Shown here: piece after piece, positions 48,044 to 58,306 of the stretch
How the letters are laid out: each line of letters starts with the position of its first letter
Position numbering within the stretch: the stretch's first letter is position 1
Assembly (NCBI RefSeq): GCF_001766235.1
Contig: NZ_CP015164.1
Location: forward strand, 124,001 to 188,000
Origin: Acetobacter ascendens
GTDB lineage: Bacteria > Pseudomonadota > Alphaproteobacteria > Acetobacterales > Acetobacteraceae
Direction: 5' to 3'
Length of the DNA: 64,000 nucleotides
Program-made: the position numbers and the translations under genes
The notes under the pieces: generated by a model
The model's input: only the letters and a program-made list of their open reading frames with translations
What the model was told of the DNA's origin: nothing
The model's database searches: none

Positions 48044-50143
48044 TTACCAGATTTTTACGCGCTGATCTGGCGCAAGGTAAAGCTTATCTGTGGGCTGCAC
48101 CTTCCATGCATCGTACCATGCATCAATATTGTGCATGGGCATGTTTACACGCGCCTGCGGGGGGGAGTGCGGGTCTGTCACCACCAAGCGGCGGATGGTT
48201 TCTTCGCGCAGTTTTTCACGCCACACCTGTGCCCAGCCAAGGAACACGCGCTGGTCTCCCGTTAGGCCATCCAGTTCTGGTGCGGGCTTGCCTTTTAGTG
48301 CGGCATGGTACGCATCCAGCGCCAGCGTAAGGCCACCCAGATCGGCAATGTTTTCACCCATTGTCAGCTTGCCATTCACGTGCACGCCGGGCAGCACCTC
48401 AAACGCATCAAACTGCGCGCCAAGCCGGTCGGCCAGTTTCTGGAACCGGGCAGCATCTTCCTTTGTCCACCAATCATGCAGGCGGCCGTGTTCATCAAAC
48501 TGGCGGCCTTCATCATCAAAGGAATGGGTCATTTCATGGCCAATCACGCCGCCAATGGCCCCGTAATTTACGGCCATATCCGCCTTGGGGTTAAAGAACG
48601 GCGGTTGCAGAATGGCAGCCGGAAACACAACCTGATCAAACAGCGGGTTGTTGTAGGCGTTCACGGTCTGGGGTGTCATGTCCCATTCATCACGGTCCAC
48701 GGGCTGGTCCAGCCGTGCCAGCCAGTAGCGCCATTCATATGCCACACCGTTGCGGGCGTTGCCGTACACATCGCCCTTATGCACATCAAGCCTGGCGTAA
48801 TCGCGCCATTTGTTGGGGTAGCCCACCTGAATTTCAAAGTTTTCAAGCTTGCGCAGCGCGGCCTGCTTGGTGGCGGAGCTCATCCACGTATTGTTGCGCA
48901 GGCGCACACGGAAGGCATCTTTTAAGTCCGTGGTCAGCTTTTGCATGGTGGTGCGGTTTTCTGGCGGGAAGTAACGTTGCACATACACCTTGCCCAGCGC
49001 CATGCCCATGGCGGAGCTGGTGGCCTGCACGCCGCGCTTCCACCGTGCGGGTAGGGAAGGCTGGCCAGTAAGGGATTTGGTGAGCGCAAAGCGCGCCTGC
49101 TCAAACCGGTCTGGCAGGTAGGATGTGGCGTTTTCTACCAGATGCGCGGCCAGCCACGCCCGCAGCGTATCCATATCCGTATCAGCCACCACGCGGGCTT
49201 CTTCCGTAATGGCGGAGGGTTCGCCCACAATCAGCACGCGCTTGTCCAGCCCCTGTTCGGGCAGGCCAGCGGCGGAAAGCCAGATAGACCATTCAAACCC
49301 CGGCGCGTTTTTGGCCAGATCAGCCACAGTCATCGGGTTGTAGGTTTTTTGCGGGTCTCGCAGCGTTTCACGCGCCCAGTGGGCTTTGGCAAGGCGTGTT
49401 TCAAACGTAACAATAGCTGTGGCGGCTTTTGCGGGTTCTGGCCAGTCTGCCAGCGTGAGCGCCTTTTCCACATAGGCCTGGTAGGCCTTTTTCTTGCTGG
49501 CGAATTCCGGCTTTAAATAATAATCGCGGTCCGGCAGGCCCAGCCCGGCCTGATCCAGATTAAGCGCATAGCGCGTGGGGTCCTTCGCATCCGGGTTGAT
49601 ACCCAAAGAAAACGGCGAGAACTGGAAGTTACCGGGGCAGGACCCCGTAAGGGCGGCCAGATCAGAAGGCGTTTTAATGGCGCGAATGGCGTCCAGATCT
49701 TCCTTAAGCGGGCGGGTGCCAAGGCTTTCTACCGCAGCCTCATCCATGTAGGAGGCGTAAAACGTGCCCAGCTTTTCTTCAATACTGCGCGGGTTTTCTA
49801 CCGGATGGGCGGAAAGATCGTTCAAAATACCCTGTACCCGTGTGCGGGAAAGTTCGGCCAGCGCGTTGAACGGGCCATAGCTTGTCATATCTGCGGGAAT
49901 TTGCAGGTGGTCCAGATAGGTGCCGTTGGCGTAGCGGAAAAAGTCATTCCCCGGTTTTACGCTCAGATCCCGGCCTTCCAGATCTACACCCCAGGGGCCA
50001 AAGCTGGCGGGGGCTGGCTGCGCTGTGGGGGCAGATGGTGCGGCAGCATGTGCCGGTGCAGTAGCGCCTGCGGTGGCACCAACAAGAGCGGCAGAAAGCA
50101 ACAATGCGCCACGCAGGGAGGAACGGGAGAGGAGTTTGGACAA
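48044..50143 (-). CDS. M13-family zinc metallopeptidase
   Basis: A 699-residue exported endopeptidase of the neprilysin/PepO family. The N-terminal signal (SSLRGALLLSAALVGATAGA) precedes PGNDFFRYANGTYLD, the M13 N-terminal mark. The zinc site is GGVIGHEMTHSFDDEGRQFD with HExxH, and the third ligand lies in MGENIADLGGL. The C-terminal HSPPQARVNMPMHNIDAWY is also typical. TTG 50143 is chosen because GGAG lies 7 bp upstream and the signal peptide begins there; an open extension to 50248 lacks a ribosome site. Confidence 0.92.
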   Translation of the reverse strand: MSKLLSRSSLRGALLLSAALVGATAGATAPAHAAAPSAPTAQPAPASFGPWGVDLEGRDLSVKPGNDFFRYANGTYLDHLQIPADMTSYGPFNALAELSRTRVQGILNDLSAHPVENPRSIEEKLGTFYASYMDEAAVESLGTRPLKEDLDAIRAIKTPSDLAALTGSCPGNFQFSPFSLGINPDAKDPTRYALNLDQAGLGLPDRDYYLKPEFASKKKAYQAYVEKALTLADWPEPAKAATAIVTFETRLAKAHWARETLRDPQKTYNPMTVADLAKNAPGFEWSIWLSAAGLPEQGLDKRVLIVGEPSAITEEARVVADTDMDTLRAWLAAHLVENATSYLPDRFEQARFALTKSLTGQPSLPARWKRGVQATSSAMGMALGKVYVQRYFPPENRTTMQKLTTDLKDAFRVRLRNNTWMSSATKQAALRKLENFEIQVGYPNKWRDYARLDVHKGDVYGNARNGVAYEWRYWLARLDQPVDRDEWDMTPQTVNAYNNPLFDQVVFPAAILQPPFFNPKADMAVNYGAIGGVIGHEMTHSFDDEGRQFDEHGRLHDWWTKEDAARFQKLADRLGAQFDAFEVLPGVHVNGKLTMGENIADLGGLTLALDAYHAALKGKPAPELDGLTGDQRVFLGWAQVWREKLREETIRRLVVTDPHSPPQARVNMPMHNIDAWYDAWKVQPTDKLYLAPDQRVKIW

Positions 50144-50323
50144 ATGGAGTCTCCGCTTTCTTTCTTCTGGAGCAGATGTGCGGGGCAGGCCCACCCACCT
50201 GAGTGTTCGGAAACAAAAGAATATTCCGCCCCACCTTACCTCTGGCATGGAAGGCTGCCTACCCCGTGTGGTGCGGGCAAGTATGGGTTGGCCGTAAGGG
50301 AATGAATTTTTCTGCCAGCCCGC

Positions 50324-52840
50324 ATGTGTGCTTGCATCTTGCAGGCATCCCCCGCATTAGGGGCTGAAACACACATATATGTTATGCGTTGCACGTTATG
50401 CGGCGGCCCGCAGGTGCACAAAAGCAAGGGGTATGGCGTTATTTCTGGCCGGGTAAAATACAGGCAGCGTGTTGCCTTAGGGCGGGGGCCACAACAGTGC
50501 AGGCGTGTTGCGGCGCATCAGGCGCGCCGTGTTTTGCGCTGCGCCGGGCTTATGGCGCTGGGCCTGTGGCCTATTATGGTGCAGGCCGCCCAACCCGAGG
50601 CTACAGAGCCAGCGCATACACCCCCCCATACACATGGGCGGCATTATACAGGTGCGCATATAGGGCACCATGCAGGCCCCCCCGCGGCGGTGGAAGCCCG
50701 CAGCAGCACATCTGTGCAGGTGAACGCCCACCGGTATGATTACATGTTTCAACCCGCCCAGCATGAGCCAGATGCCACCACGCATCTTACGGCGGAACTG
50801 CTGCGCAACCGCGATATCACTACTCTGCGCGGGCTGGAGCACGTAGCCCCTAACTTAACGATGCAGAGCATCAACGGCACGGCCTCCACCAACTTTTACC
50901 TGCGTGGGTCCGGGTTTAATGATTTCACCCAGAACAACATGCCCACCGTGCTGACGTATGTGGATGATGTTGCCTACCCCTATGCCGCCATGACAGACGG
51001 CATGATGTTTGATCTGGCCAGCGCCAGCGTTACCCCCGGCCCGGTGGGTACGGAGCACGGCCAGTCCACCACGGGTGGGGAAGTGCATTTGCACACGGCA
51101 GACCCAACGGATACGTGGCATTTTGGGGCATCGCAGGATATTGCCTCCTACGCTCGTAGCCGGAGCGAGGCCTATGTGTCTGGCCCGCTGGCTAAGGGGC
51201 TGGATTTTCGGCTGGCGGGGCAAACACGCCAAGGCGGCGGTTGGCAGCGAGACCCCGAAAATGGAGATCACTTAGGGGATGCCGATTTGTGGGCCCTGCG
51301 CGGCAAGCTGCGCTGGCGGCCGGATGATAAAACCACCATCCAGCTTGGTGGCCATTTTGTACAGGATAACAGTCAGGTGGTTACCCCGCAGGCTGTGCAC
51401 CGCATTATTGGCTCCACCCCGCTGCCCGATTACGGCATGGGAACAGATGCGCAGTGGTCTTCCAATTCCACATTCGACAAGCTGATCGGCCGGCGTGATG
51501 GACTAAAACCCAGCGAGCACAACCAGTACTGGGGCGCGGATGTGCATATCATCCACGATTTTGGGCCGGTGACGTTTACATCCGTGAGCGCGTTTGAAAC
51601 TGAACGGCGCGGGGAATACACGGATCAGGACGGCACATCCCGGCAGGAGGCCGATACCTACCGCACCATAGATGGCAACGTGTTTACGCAGGAAGCGCGG
51701 CTGAACGGCTCTGCCCTTGGCGGGCGGCTGAACTGGGTTGTGGGCGGCTATTACCAGCGCAGCCAGATGAACCAGCGCTTCTTCTTTAACTACACAGATT
51801 ACGCCGCGCGTGGCTACATGATGTCCACCTCATTCGGGCAGAACCAGCAGAGCGTTTCGGAATTCGGGCATGTCAGTTACCGGCTGCCGCATAACGTCAC
51901 CATCTGGGCGGGGCTTTTGCACGAACTGGATGACCGCAGCATTACGGGCCTGACATCGCAGATATTTGGCGGAGCCACGCATAACTTCCACGCAGAAAGC
52001 ACGGCCTCCAACCAGTTTGCGGGGCAGGTGGGTGTTTCCTGGCAGTTCGTGCCCAATGCCATGCTGTATTACAAAATGAGCAAGGGCTTTAAGCCCGGCG
52101 GTTTTACGACCAACAACACGCAGGTGCAGGCACAGCTAGACCCCTTTCACCCCGAAACGGTGCTGACATACGAGCTGGGCTTTAAATCAGACCCCATACC
52201 CAACCGTCTGCGTATTAACGGCGCGGCGTTTTATAATGATTACCATAACCAGCAGGTTGTGGGCACGGTGCTGATTCCCGATTACGGCCCGTTAAGCGAG
52301 ATTACAAATGCCCCCAAATCTGAAAGCTGGGGTTTTGAGGCCACGTTGGAGGCCAACCCCATAAGCCGTTTGCACATTATGCAAAATATTGGTTGGCAGC
52401 GTGGGGATTTTCAGAACTTCCCCAATGTGGACCGCTCCGCCACCAACGCCAATTACGCCAAACACGGCACATGGAACGCGATAGAGCGTAACTTTGCCGG
52501 GGTGGATAACGGTTCCCCCAAACTCACGCTGAACGGTGAGGCCATGTGGCGGCAGCCCTTGGGCAAGGGGTATCGGCTGGATTTTGGGCCGGATTGGCAA
52601 TACCGGGGTAGCCAAGCCATTGTGGTGGGTGGCACGGGGTATCAGCGCCTGCCATCTTACTTTTTGCTGGGCGCACACGTTACGTTTCGCCCGCCTTCCG
52701 GCAAGTGGGAAGCTACGCTGTATGCCCGCAATATTCTGGACAAACGCTATGCCGAAAGTGGCGGTATGGCCACCACCACGTATTTCTATATTCCCGGTGA
52801 GCCACGCTTTGTTGGGGGCCGTGTTTCCTGCGGGTTTTAG
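50324..52840 (+). CDS. TonB-dependent outer-membrane receptor
   Basis: An 838-residue (or shorter) receptor. Signal-like stretch LRCAGLMALGLWPIMVQAAQ precedes a plug (ITTLRGLEHVAPNLTMQS, then NFYLRGSGFNDF) and a beta barrel with GFKPGGFTTNN and the C-terminal FYIPGEPRFVGGRVSCGF. The pattern fits siderophore or xenobiotic-type receptors of the FecA/CirA-like group; the substrate is unknown. The true start is probably downstream of 50324, near 50384 or 50531, since residues 1-60 are not signal-like. Confidence 0.88.
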   Translation: MCACILQASPALGAETHIYVMRCTLCGGPQVHKSKGYGVISGRVKYRQRVALGRGPQQCRRVAAHQARRVLRCAGLMALGLWPIMVQAAQPEATEPAHTPPHTHGRHYTGAHIGHHAGPPAAVEARSSTSVQVNAHRYDYMFQPAQHEPDATTHLTAELLRNRDITTLRGLEHVAPNLTMQSINGTASTNFYLRGSGFNDFTQNNMPTVLTYVDDVAYPYAAMTDGMMFDLASASVTPGPVGTEHGQSTTGGEVHLHTADPTDTWHFGASQDIASYARSRSEAYVSGPLAKGLDFRLAGQTRQGGGWQRDPENGDHLGDADLWALRGKLRWRPDDKTTIQLGGHFVQDNSQVVTPQAVHRIIGSTPLPDYGMGTDAQWSSNSTFDKLIGRRDGLKPSEHNQYWGADVHIIHDFGPVTFTSVSAFETERRGEYTDQDGTSRQEADTYRTIDGNVFTQEARLNGSALGGRLNWVVGGYYQRSQMNQRFFFNYTDYAARGYMMSTSFGQNQQSVSEFGHVSYRLPHNVTIWAGLLHELDDRSITGLTSQIFGGATHNFHAESTASNQFAGQVGVSWQFVPNAMLYYKMSKGFKPGGFTTNNTQVQAQLDPFHPETVLTYELGFKSDPIPNRLRINGAAFYNDYHNQQVVGTVLIPDYGPLSEITNAPKSESWGFEATLEANPISRLHIMQNIGWQRGDFQNFPNVDRSATNANYAKHGTWNAIERNFAGVDNGSPKLTLNGEAMWRQPLGKGYRLDFGPDWQYRGSQAIVVGGTGYQRLPSYFLLGAHVTFRPPSGKWEATLYARNILDKRYAESGGMATTTYFYIPGEPRFVGGRVSCGF

Positions 52841-52983
52841 GTATTAAATAAGTATAACAAACGCGTGATTCACGTTATAGATAGAAATAAATAAGAAATG
52901 GTCACTAAAAAACTATTTCTTATTTTCTGGTAACGCTGCTTGTATTGCCTCCGTTCTTGTTTTCTTTAAACGGAGGTCCGGTT

Positions 52984-53577
52984 GTGGCCGGTAAAAACGG
53001 TGCGTGCCTGATTGCTTTGGCGTTGCTTTTGGGGGCATGCAGTTCTCGCATCGCCCTTAACGAGGCCTCCTTCCCCATTCAGGATCTGCCGGGGCAGCAT
53101 TTGGTGCAAACGCCGGTGGCCTATAGTTTTGCACCGGGTTTTGCCAAGCAGAATGCGCAAATAGCATGCAGCCTTGGTGTAAATTACACCACAGACCTTG
53201 GGGCCTCTGCCGAGGAGCGGTTGCAGCAGGCCATTCATTCCAGCTTTGCGCATGCGCAGCAGGAAACGCCAGCCCCGCATGGCTATACGCTGGCACTTTC
53301 CCTGCAAACGGCGGATGAGCAGGTAAGCGTTAAGGGCGGCATGTGGGATAATAAATACACGGTGGACACTACCCTTAAAGGCACCGTGCAGGTGTTAAAC
53401 GCACAAGGCCAGCCTGTGCAGGTGGTGCCCATTACCGGGCAGGGCAGCAATACAGTGGCCGGAAGTTGCGGGGCACTTAAACGCGCCATGGTGCAGGCCA
53501 GTGAAAAAGCCGTGGCCCAGATTGGAAATGACTTTGTGGCCAAAGTGGCCAATGGCCAACGGCGTGTCGTCAGTTAA
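52984..53577 (+). pseudogene. Lipoprotein, 3' end replaced by an IS
   Basis: GTG 52984 follows GGAGG at good spacing and starts VAGKNGACLIALALLLGACSS, a lipoprotein signal with lipobox LGAC. The mature part shows PVAYSFAPGFAKQNAQIACSLG and a C-terminal region with KRAMVQASEKAVAQIGNDF. At 53560 the IS427-type fragment begins and supplies RRVVS and a stop, so the natural C terminus is lost, perhaps only by a few residues. Family not recognised. The product may still be made and anchored. Confidence 0.72.
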
Positions 53578-54101
53578 GCAGGATGATGATTGAGGCGAAC
53601 TGCACGGCTGCGAGGAAGGTCGATTTCAGTTTATCGTAGCGGGTTGCGATAGCGCGAAACTGCTTGAGTTTATTGAAGAACCTCTCAACAAGGTTCCGTT
53701 CGCGGTAGAGAGAAAAATCGGTTTTCCGTCGTGTCGTTCTGTTGCGTTTTGGCGGGATGACCGGGGTAATCCCGCGCTGTATCAGCCGATCGATCAACCT
53801 GTCCGCGTCATACGCCTTGTCAGCAAGGAAAGCATCCGGTTCGATGTTTTCCAGAAGTGGTTCTGCCTGGGTGATATCGGCATCCTGTCCCGGTGTGATG
53901 CCGAGTTCCACTGGATTGCCCAGAGCGTCGCAGATGGCATGGATCTTTGTAGTTAGCCCGCCTCGTGATCGTCCGATGGCCTGATCCGTGCCCCTTTTTT
54001 GAGAGCTCCGGCACTATGCTGATGCGCTCGGACAATTGTGCTGTCGATCATCATGTATTCGTTGTCGTAATCAGCGGCCAGATAACGAAATATCCGTTCG
54101 A
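53560..54101 (-). pseudogene. IS5-family (IS427-type) fragment, transposase 3' part
   Basis: Same fragment as at 3736-4277 and equal to 9507-10048 of the complete element. The gene runs from the IS1380 insertion point to the stop near 53570, holding the catalytic Glu region (RNLVERFFNKLKQ) but no start. Its outer flank here is AA rather than the TA seen at the complete copy, so this border is not a simple insertion. Confidence 0.88.
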
Positions 54102-55758
54102 CGCGGAAATCTCACAGAAGGGTTGTACATCGGGTTAGATTATGAAAAAGTCTGTTTTGTACAAAATAATTTTTCATAAGCAATAAACGAACCCGATGCA
54201 GACAGAGTGTAGCGCAGGCGCGTATGAGTTTCCAGCCTCCTATGGACGGCGTGTTGTGGCCCGTTTTGACGGGGGTCGCATGAGTTCGGATGGGGGCGTC
54301 ATTCTGGTGAAGCAGGCTGATGACATTCTGGGGCTCAGCCGCCGCTTTGCTGCCTGTTTTCGCGATAAGCGGCATCCTGCCTTTGTGGAATACCGGGTTG
54401 AAGACCTTGTCCGTCAGCGGATCATGGGCCTGGCACTGGGCTATGAAGACCTTAATGACCATGACGCTTTACGTCATGATCCTGTCATGGGTCTGGTATC
54501 GGGACGTCTGTCAGGAAGCCGGGCCAACTGTGCGGCACTGGCAGGAAAATCCACACTGAACCGGCTGGAGCGCAGTGGCCACAAGGCAGACCGTTACTGC
54601 CGCATCATTGCTGATCATGAGGCACTGGCGGAGCTGTTCGTCACGCTCTACATGGACCGGCATGATCGGGCTCCTGCCCGGATCGTTCTGGATGTGGATG
54701 CCACCGATGATCGTATCCATGGCCATCAGGAAGGCCGGGCCTTTCATGGATATTACGGCCATAACTGCTATCTTCCCCTGTATGTCTTCTGCGGGGACCA
54801 TCTCCTCAGCGCTACCCTGCGCACGGCAGACAGGGACCCGGGGAAGGAAGCACTGGCAGACATCCGCCGGATCGTGGAGCAGATCAGGAGCCGCTGGCCC
54901 CGGGTGCGTATCCTGGTGCGTGGGGACAGCGGTTTCGCCCGGGACAGTCTGATGACATGGTGCGAAGACAACCACGTTGACTTCCTGTTTGGGCTTGCAG
55001 GCAACACCCGCCTGTATGACCGGATTGCCTCTTTGTCCGCTGAGGTTCGTGACGAAGCCGCCACGACAGGCAGAGCGGCGCGCGGTTTCGCCTCCTTTGA
55101 CTGGATCACAAAGGACAGCTGGACGCGCCGCAGGCGGGTCGTGGCCAAGGCCGAATGGCGCCATGGCAACCGCTATCATCGCTTTATTGTCACCACGCTA
55201 CCGCAGGGAATGTCCGACCCCCGCCATCTCTACGAACAGATTTACTGCGCACGCGGGGATATGGAAAACCGCATCAAGGAATGCCAGATGGATCTGTTCT
55301 CAGACAGGACCTCGTCCCACACCATCCGGGCCAACCAGCTCCGGCTGTGGTTCTCGGCCGCTGCCTATGTCCTGCTGACCGCTCTGCAAAGACTGGCCCT
55401 TGGCCAGACCAGCCTGGAGACGGCGACCTGTGGCACCATACGCGCACGACTGCTCAAAATCGCGACACGTGTCACGCTCAGCGTCCGTCGGATTGTCCTG
55501 TCCATGCCGGACATGTTCCCCTGTCAGCATGAATTCGCCCTCGCTCATGCACGATTGCGAAGGCTCCGGCAGGCCATCTGAAGAAACAGACAGTGCACAG
55601 ACCACATAGCTTCCACCAACACTGCCTTCTCAGGCCGTGACACCCTCACTGCGTTCAGAACCCGCCGCCAGAAGCAGAATATCGTCAATATTCCAGATCG
55701 GGCTCCTGTGGGATGACTGAACTCTACAAAATGACCTGAAATTGCCTCAAGTGTGAGA
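54102..55758 (+). mobile_element. IS1380, right copy (last 8 bp lost)
   Basis: Left terminus CGCGGAAATCTCAC follows TCGA (54098-54101). The right end stops 8 bp short of the full terminus, where the IS110 begins. Same target and same truncation as the left copy at 2079-3735. Confidence 0.9.
54196..55581 (+). CDS. IS1380 transposase, divergent patch
   Basis: A 461-residue DDE transposase with all catalytic segments (LDVDATDDRIHG, VRGDSGFARD, ARGDMENRIKE). Residues about 127-155 (GHKADRY, then AELFVTLYMDRHDRAPARI) differ from both other copies over roughly 105 bp (54576-54680), while the flanks are near identical. This looks like a conversion tract from another IS1380 relative. The frame is intact. 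Confidence 0.93.
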   Translation: MQTECSAGAYEFPASYGRRVVARFDGGRMSSDGGVILVKQADDILGLSRRFAACFRDKRHPAFVEYRVEDLVRQRIMGLALGYEDLNDHDALRHDPVMGLVSGRLSGSRANCAALAGKSTLNRLERSGHKADRYCRIIADHEALAELFVTLYMDRHDRAPARIVLDVDATDDRIHGHQEGRAFHGYYGHNCYLPLYVFCGDHLLSATLRTADRDPGKEALADIRRIVEQIRSRWPRVRILVRGDSGFARDSLMTWCEDNHVDFLFGLAGNTRLYDRIASLSAEVRDEAATTGRAARGFASFDWITKDSWTRRRRVVAKAEWRHGNRYHRFIVTTLPQGMSDPRHLYEQIYCARGDMENRIKECQMDLFSDRTSSHTIRANQLRLWFSAAAYVLLTALQRLALGQTSLETATCGTIRARLLKIATRVTLSVRRIVLSMPDMFPCQHEFALAHARLRRLRQAI

Positions 55759-57148
55759 TGGGGTGGTTGCCGTCCTCCCCGCACGGCATCGCAATGTGCC
55801 AGAATGGTCGTTGGAAGAAACGACTGCGCGAAAGGACGGCAGATGAAGGATACAGTGATAGGCGTTGATCTGGCAAAGAACATTTTCCAGGTTCATGGAG
55901 CTTCGCGTGCGGGCGAGGTGATGTTTCGCAAAAAGCTGCGTCGTCAGCAGTTTATGCAGTTCATGGCCACGCAGCCGCCTGCTCTGGTCGTTCTTGAAGC
56001 GTGCGGGAGCGCGCATTACTGGGCTCGCGAACTGGCAGGAGCTGGTCACGAGGTCAGACTGATCGCTCCGCAGTATGTGAAGCCTTTCGTGAAGCGCCAG
56101 AAGAACGATGCTGCTGATGCGGAAGCGATCGTCATTGCGGCCCGTCAGCCGGAAATGCGCTTTGTCGAACCACGCACTGAAGCGCAGCAGGCGCGTGGCG
56201 TTCTTTTCCGGGCCCGGCAGCGTCTGGTGCACCAGCGCACGGAACTGGTGAATGCCCTGCGTGCCGTTCTGTATGAATTCGGTCTCGTCGTGCCACAGGG
56301 GATTGCGCATATCAGACACATTGAAGCCATGCTGGATGAGGCGGTTCTGCCAGAGGCTGTGAAGCAGGAATGCCTTGATCTGCTGCGACAGATTTCGGAG
56401 CAGAGTGTGCGGATTGATGTCAGAACAAAGAAGATCAGGATGCTTGCCCAGGAAAGTGAAAACACCTGCAGATTGCAGAGCATGCCTGGAGTGGGTCCTC
56501 TGACCGCTCTTGCGATTGAAGCTTTTGCGCCTGACCTGCAGAGCTTCCGGCGCGGGCGCGACTTTGCTGCGTGGCTGGGGCTGGTGCCCCGTCAGTTCTC
56601 ATCTGGCGGAAAGGAAAGGCTGGGGAAGATATCAAAAGCCGGGCAGGCTGATATCCGCAGGCTTCTCATCATGGGCGCCATGACCCAGGTGAACTGGGCC
56701 AGCCGTAAGGCCCCTGCACCGGGAAGCTGGCTGGCACGGATGCTGGCCCGCAAGCCCCGTATGCTGGTAGCCATTGCGCTGGCCAACAGGATGGCACGAG
56801 CCATCTGGGCCATGGCAACAAAACAGGAGGATTATCGGGATCCGGCCCTGTCCGTGGCAGCCTGAGCGATGGCTCGGCTCCCGCGGATGGAACCGGTAGG
56901 GGTGTGAGAGGGCGATGACCTGAATGGGCGCATGATCGTCTGATCCGGATCGGAAAAACCAGTGGATTTCTCTGTGCTTTAAAGCACGCCTGTGAGATTT
57001 GGATCTGATCCGCTGATCACCATACTGGCCAGTGGCTTCTGAAAGGCCACATCAACAGGCCTTACAGAAGACCGCACACGATCACACGTCAATATGGGTC
57101 AGAAAACTCTTGCATAACGGACGGCAACCATATGTGGACGGCTCCCCC
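55759..57148 (+). mobile_element. IS110-family element, right copy
   Basis: Equal to 689-2078 in reverse. Begins TGGGGTGGTTGCC inside the end of IS1380. After the gene, about 280 bp are non-coding and end at CTCCCCC, immediately followed by the terminus of an IS3 element. The true right terminus may have been removed by that neighbour. Confidence 0.75.
55843..56865 (+). CDS. IS110-family transposase
   Basis: A 340-residue DEDD transposase, identical in protein sequence to that at 972-1994; one silent base difference was seen. GVDLAKN, KNDAADAEAI and FAAWLGLVPRQFSSGG are present. Intact. Confidence 0.92.
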   Translation: MKDTVIGVDLAKNIFQVHGASRAGEVMFRKKLRRQQFMQFMATQPPALVVLEACGSAHYWARELAGAGHEVRLIAPQYVKPFVKRQKNDAADAEAIVIAARQPEMRFVEPRTEAQQARGVLFRARQRLVHQRTELVNALRAVLYEFGLVVPQGIAHIRHIEAMLDEAVLPEAVKQECLDLLRQISEQSVRIDVRTKKIRMLAQESENTCRLQSMPGVGPLTALAIEAFAPDLQSFRRGRDFAAWLGLVPRQFSSGGKERLGKISKAGQADIRRLLIMGAMTQVNWASRKAPAPGSWLARMLARKPRMLVAIALANRMARAIWAMATKQEDYRDPALSVAA

Positions 57149-57218
57149 GGTAATCCCCCCATAAAAAGAGTGACTTTTGAATGAGAATTTTCTCAGCGTA
57201 AGAATTGAGGAGATTCTG

Positions 57219-57482
57219 ATGAAGAGTGATCGCTTTACTGACGCCCAGATCATGGGTGTGATCCGCCAGGCTGAGGGCGGTGTCCCGGTTCCTGACCTGT
57301 GCCGGGAGCATGGGATTAGCAACGCCACGTTTTACCGGTGGCGCGCGAAATATGGCGGTATGGATGCTTCGATGATCAGTCAGATGAAGGCTCTGGAAGA
57401 GGAGAACCGTCGGCTGAAGCGCATGTATGCGGATTTGAGCATGCAGACGGATATCCTGAAGGAAGCCCTTGGAAAAAAATGA
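57219..57482 (+). CDS. IS3-family OrfA
   Basis: An 87-residue DNA-binding protein with a helix-turn-helix ([19 protein letters not shown], then [17 protein letters not shown]) and a leucine-zipper-like end. ATG 57219 (MKSDRF) is the usual start. An A7 run at 57473-57479 just before its TGA is a classic -1 slippery site for making the OrfAB transposase. Confidence 0.9.
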   Translation: MKSDRFTDAQIMGVIRQAEGGVPVPDLCREHGISNATFYRWRAKYGGMDASMISQMKALEEENRRLKRMYADLSMQTDILKEALGKK

Positions 57483-58306
57483 AGCGGCCAGCCCAGCGCC
57501 GGGAACTGGCCGCACAGGCTGTGGCGCATCATGGGGTCAGCATTGCGCTGGCCTGTCGGATTTTTGGGATATCCGAGGCCTGCTTTCGCTATCGTCCGCG
57601 ACTGGCAGCGGAGAACGACAGGATTGCCGCTCTTCTGGTGGGACTGACCCAGGCTCACAGGAGATGGGGATTTGGTCTGTGTTTCCTGTATCTGCGCAAT
57701 GTGCAGGGACAGCTCTGGAATCATAAGCGGGTTTATCGGATCTATCGGGAACAGGAACTCAACCTGCGGATTAAACCCCGCAAGCGTCTGGTTCGCGAAA
57801 AGCCAGAAAAGCTGTCGGTTCCGGCCCTTCCCAACAGGGTCTGGTCCATGGATTTTATGGCGGACAGGCTGATGGATGGACGTGCTTTTCGGCTCCTGAA
57901 CATTCTGGATGACTTCAATCGTGAAGGACTGGCGATCGAGGTTGATTTTTCCCTGCCAGCCTGTCGGGTTGTCCGCTGTCTGGAACAGGTTATGGAGTGG
58001 CGTGGCAGGCCAGAAGCCATCCGAATGGATAATGGCCCTGAATATGTCAGTCATACGTTGGTTTCATGGGCCGAAAAACAGGGGATTACCCTGATCTATA
58101 CGCAACCGGGTAATCCGCAGCAGAACGCCTATATTGAACGCTACAACAGAACTGTCCGGCAGGAATGGCTGGAGCAGTATTTGTTTGAAAGCATTCAGGA
58201 CGTGCAGGAGGTCGCAACACAATGGCTCTGGACATATAACCATGACAGACCCAACATGGGGAACAGCGGGCTAACCCCCGCCCAGAAACTAAAAACAGCT
58301 GCCTGA
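57479..58306 (+). CDS. IS3-family OrfB (integrase catalytic domain)
   Basis: A 275-residue DDE integrase core. The N-terminal region has [21 protein letters not shown]. Catalytic residues lie in [19 protein letters not shown] and [11 protein letters not shown]. The ATG overlaps the OrfA stop; expression is likely as an OrfA-OrfB fusion by -1 frameshift at the A7 run. Intact. Confidence 0.92.
   Translation: MKRPAQRRELAAQAVAHHGVSIALACRIFGISEACFRYRPRLAAENDRIAALLVGLTQAHRRWGFGLCFLYLRNVQGQLWNHKRVYRIYREQELNLRIKPRKRLVREKPEKLSVPALPNRVWSMDFMADRLMDGRAFRLLNILDDFNREGLAIEVDFSLPACRVVRCLEQVMEWRGRPEAIRMDNGPEYVSHTLVSWAEKQGITLIYTQPGNPQQNAYIERYNRTVRQEWLEQYLFESIQDVQEVATQWLWTYNHDRPNMGNSGLTPAQKLKTAA

Larger units (their letters stand above)
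53559..57148. repeat. Large inverted repeat, right copy (3590 bp)
   Basis: Inverted counterpart of 689-4278 and of the same length. It contains the same three IS pieces in the same nested arrangement. The left edge abuts the truncated lipoprotein and the right edge abuts an IS3-family element base for base. Confidence 0.9.
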
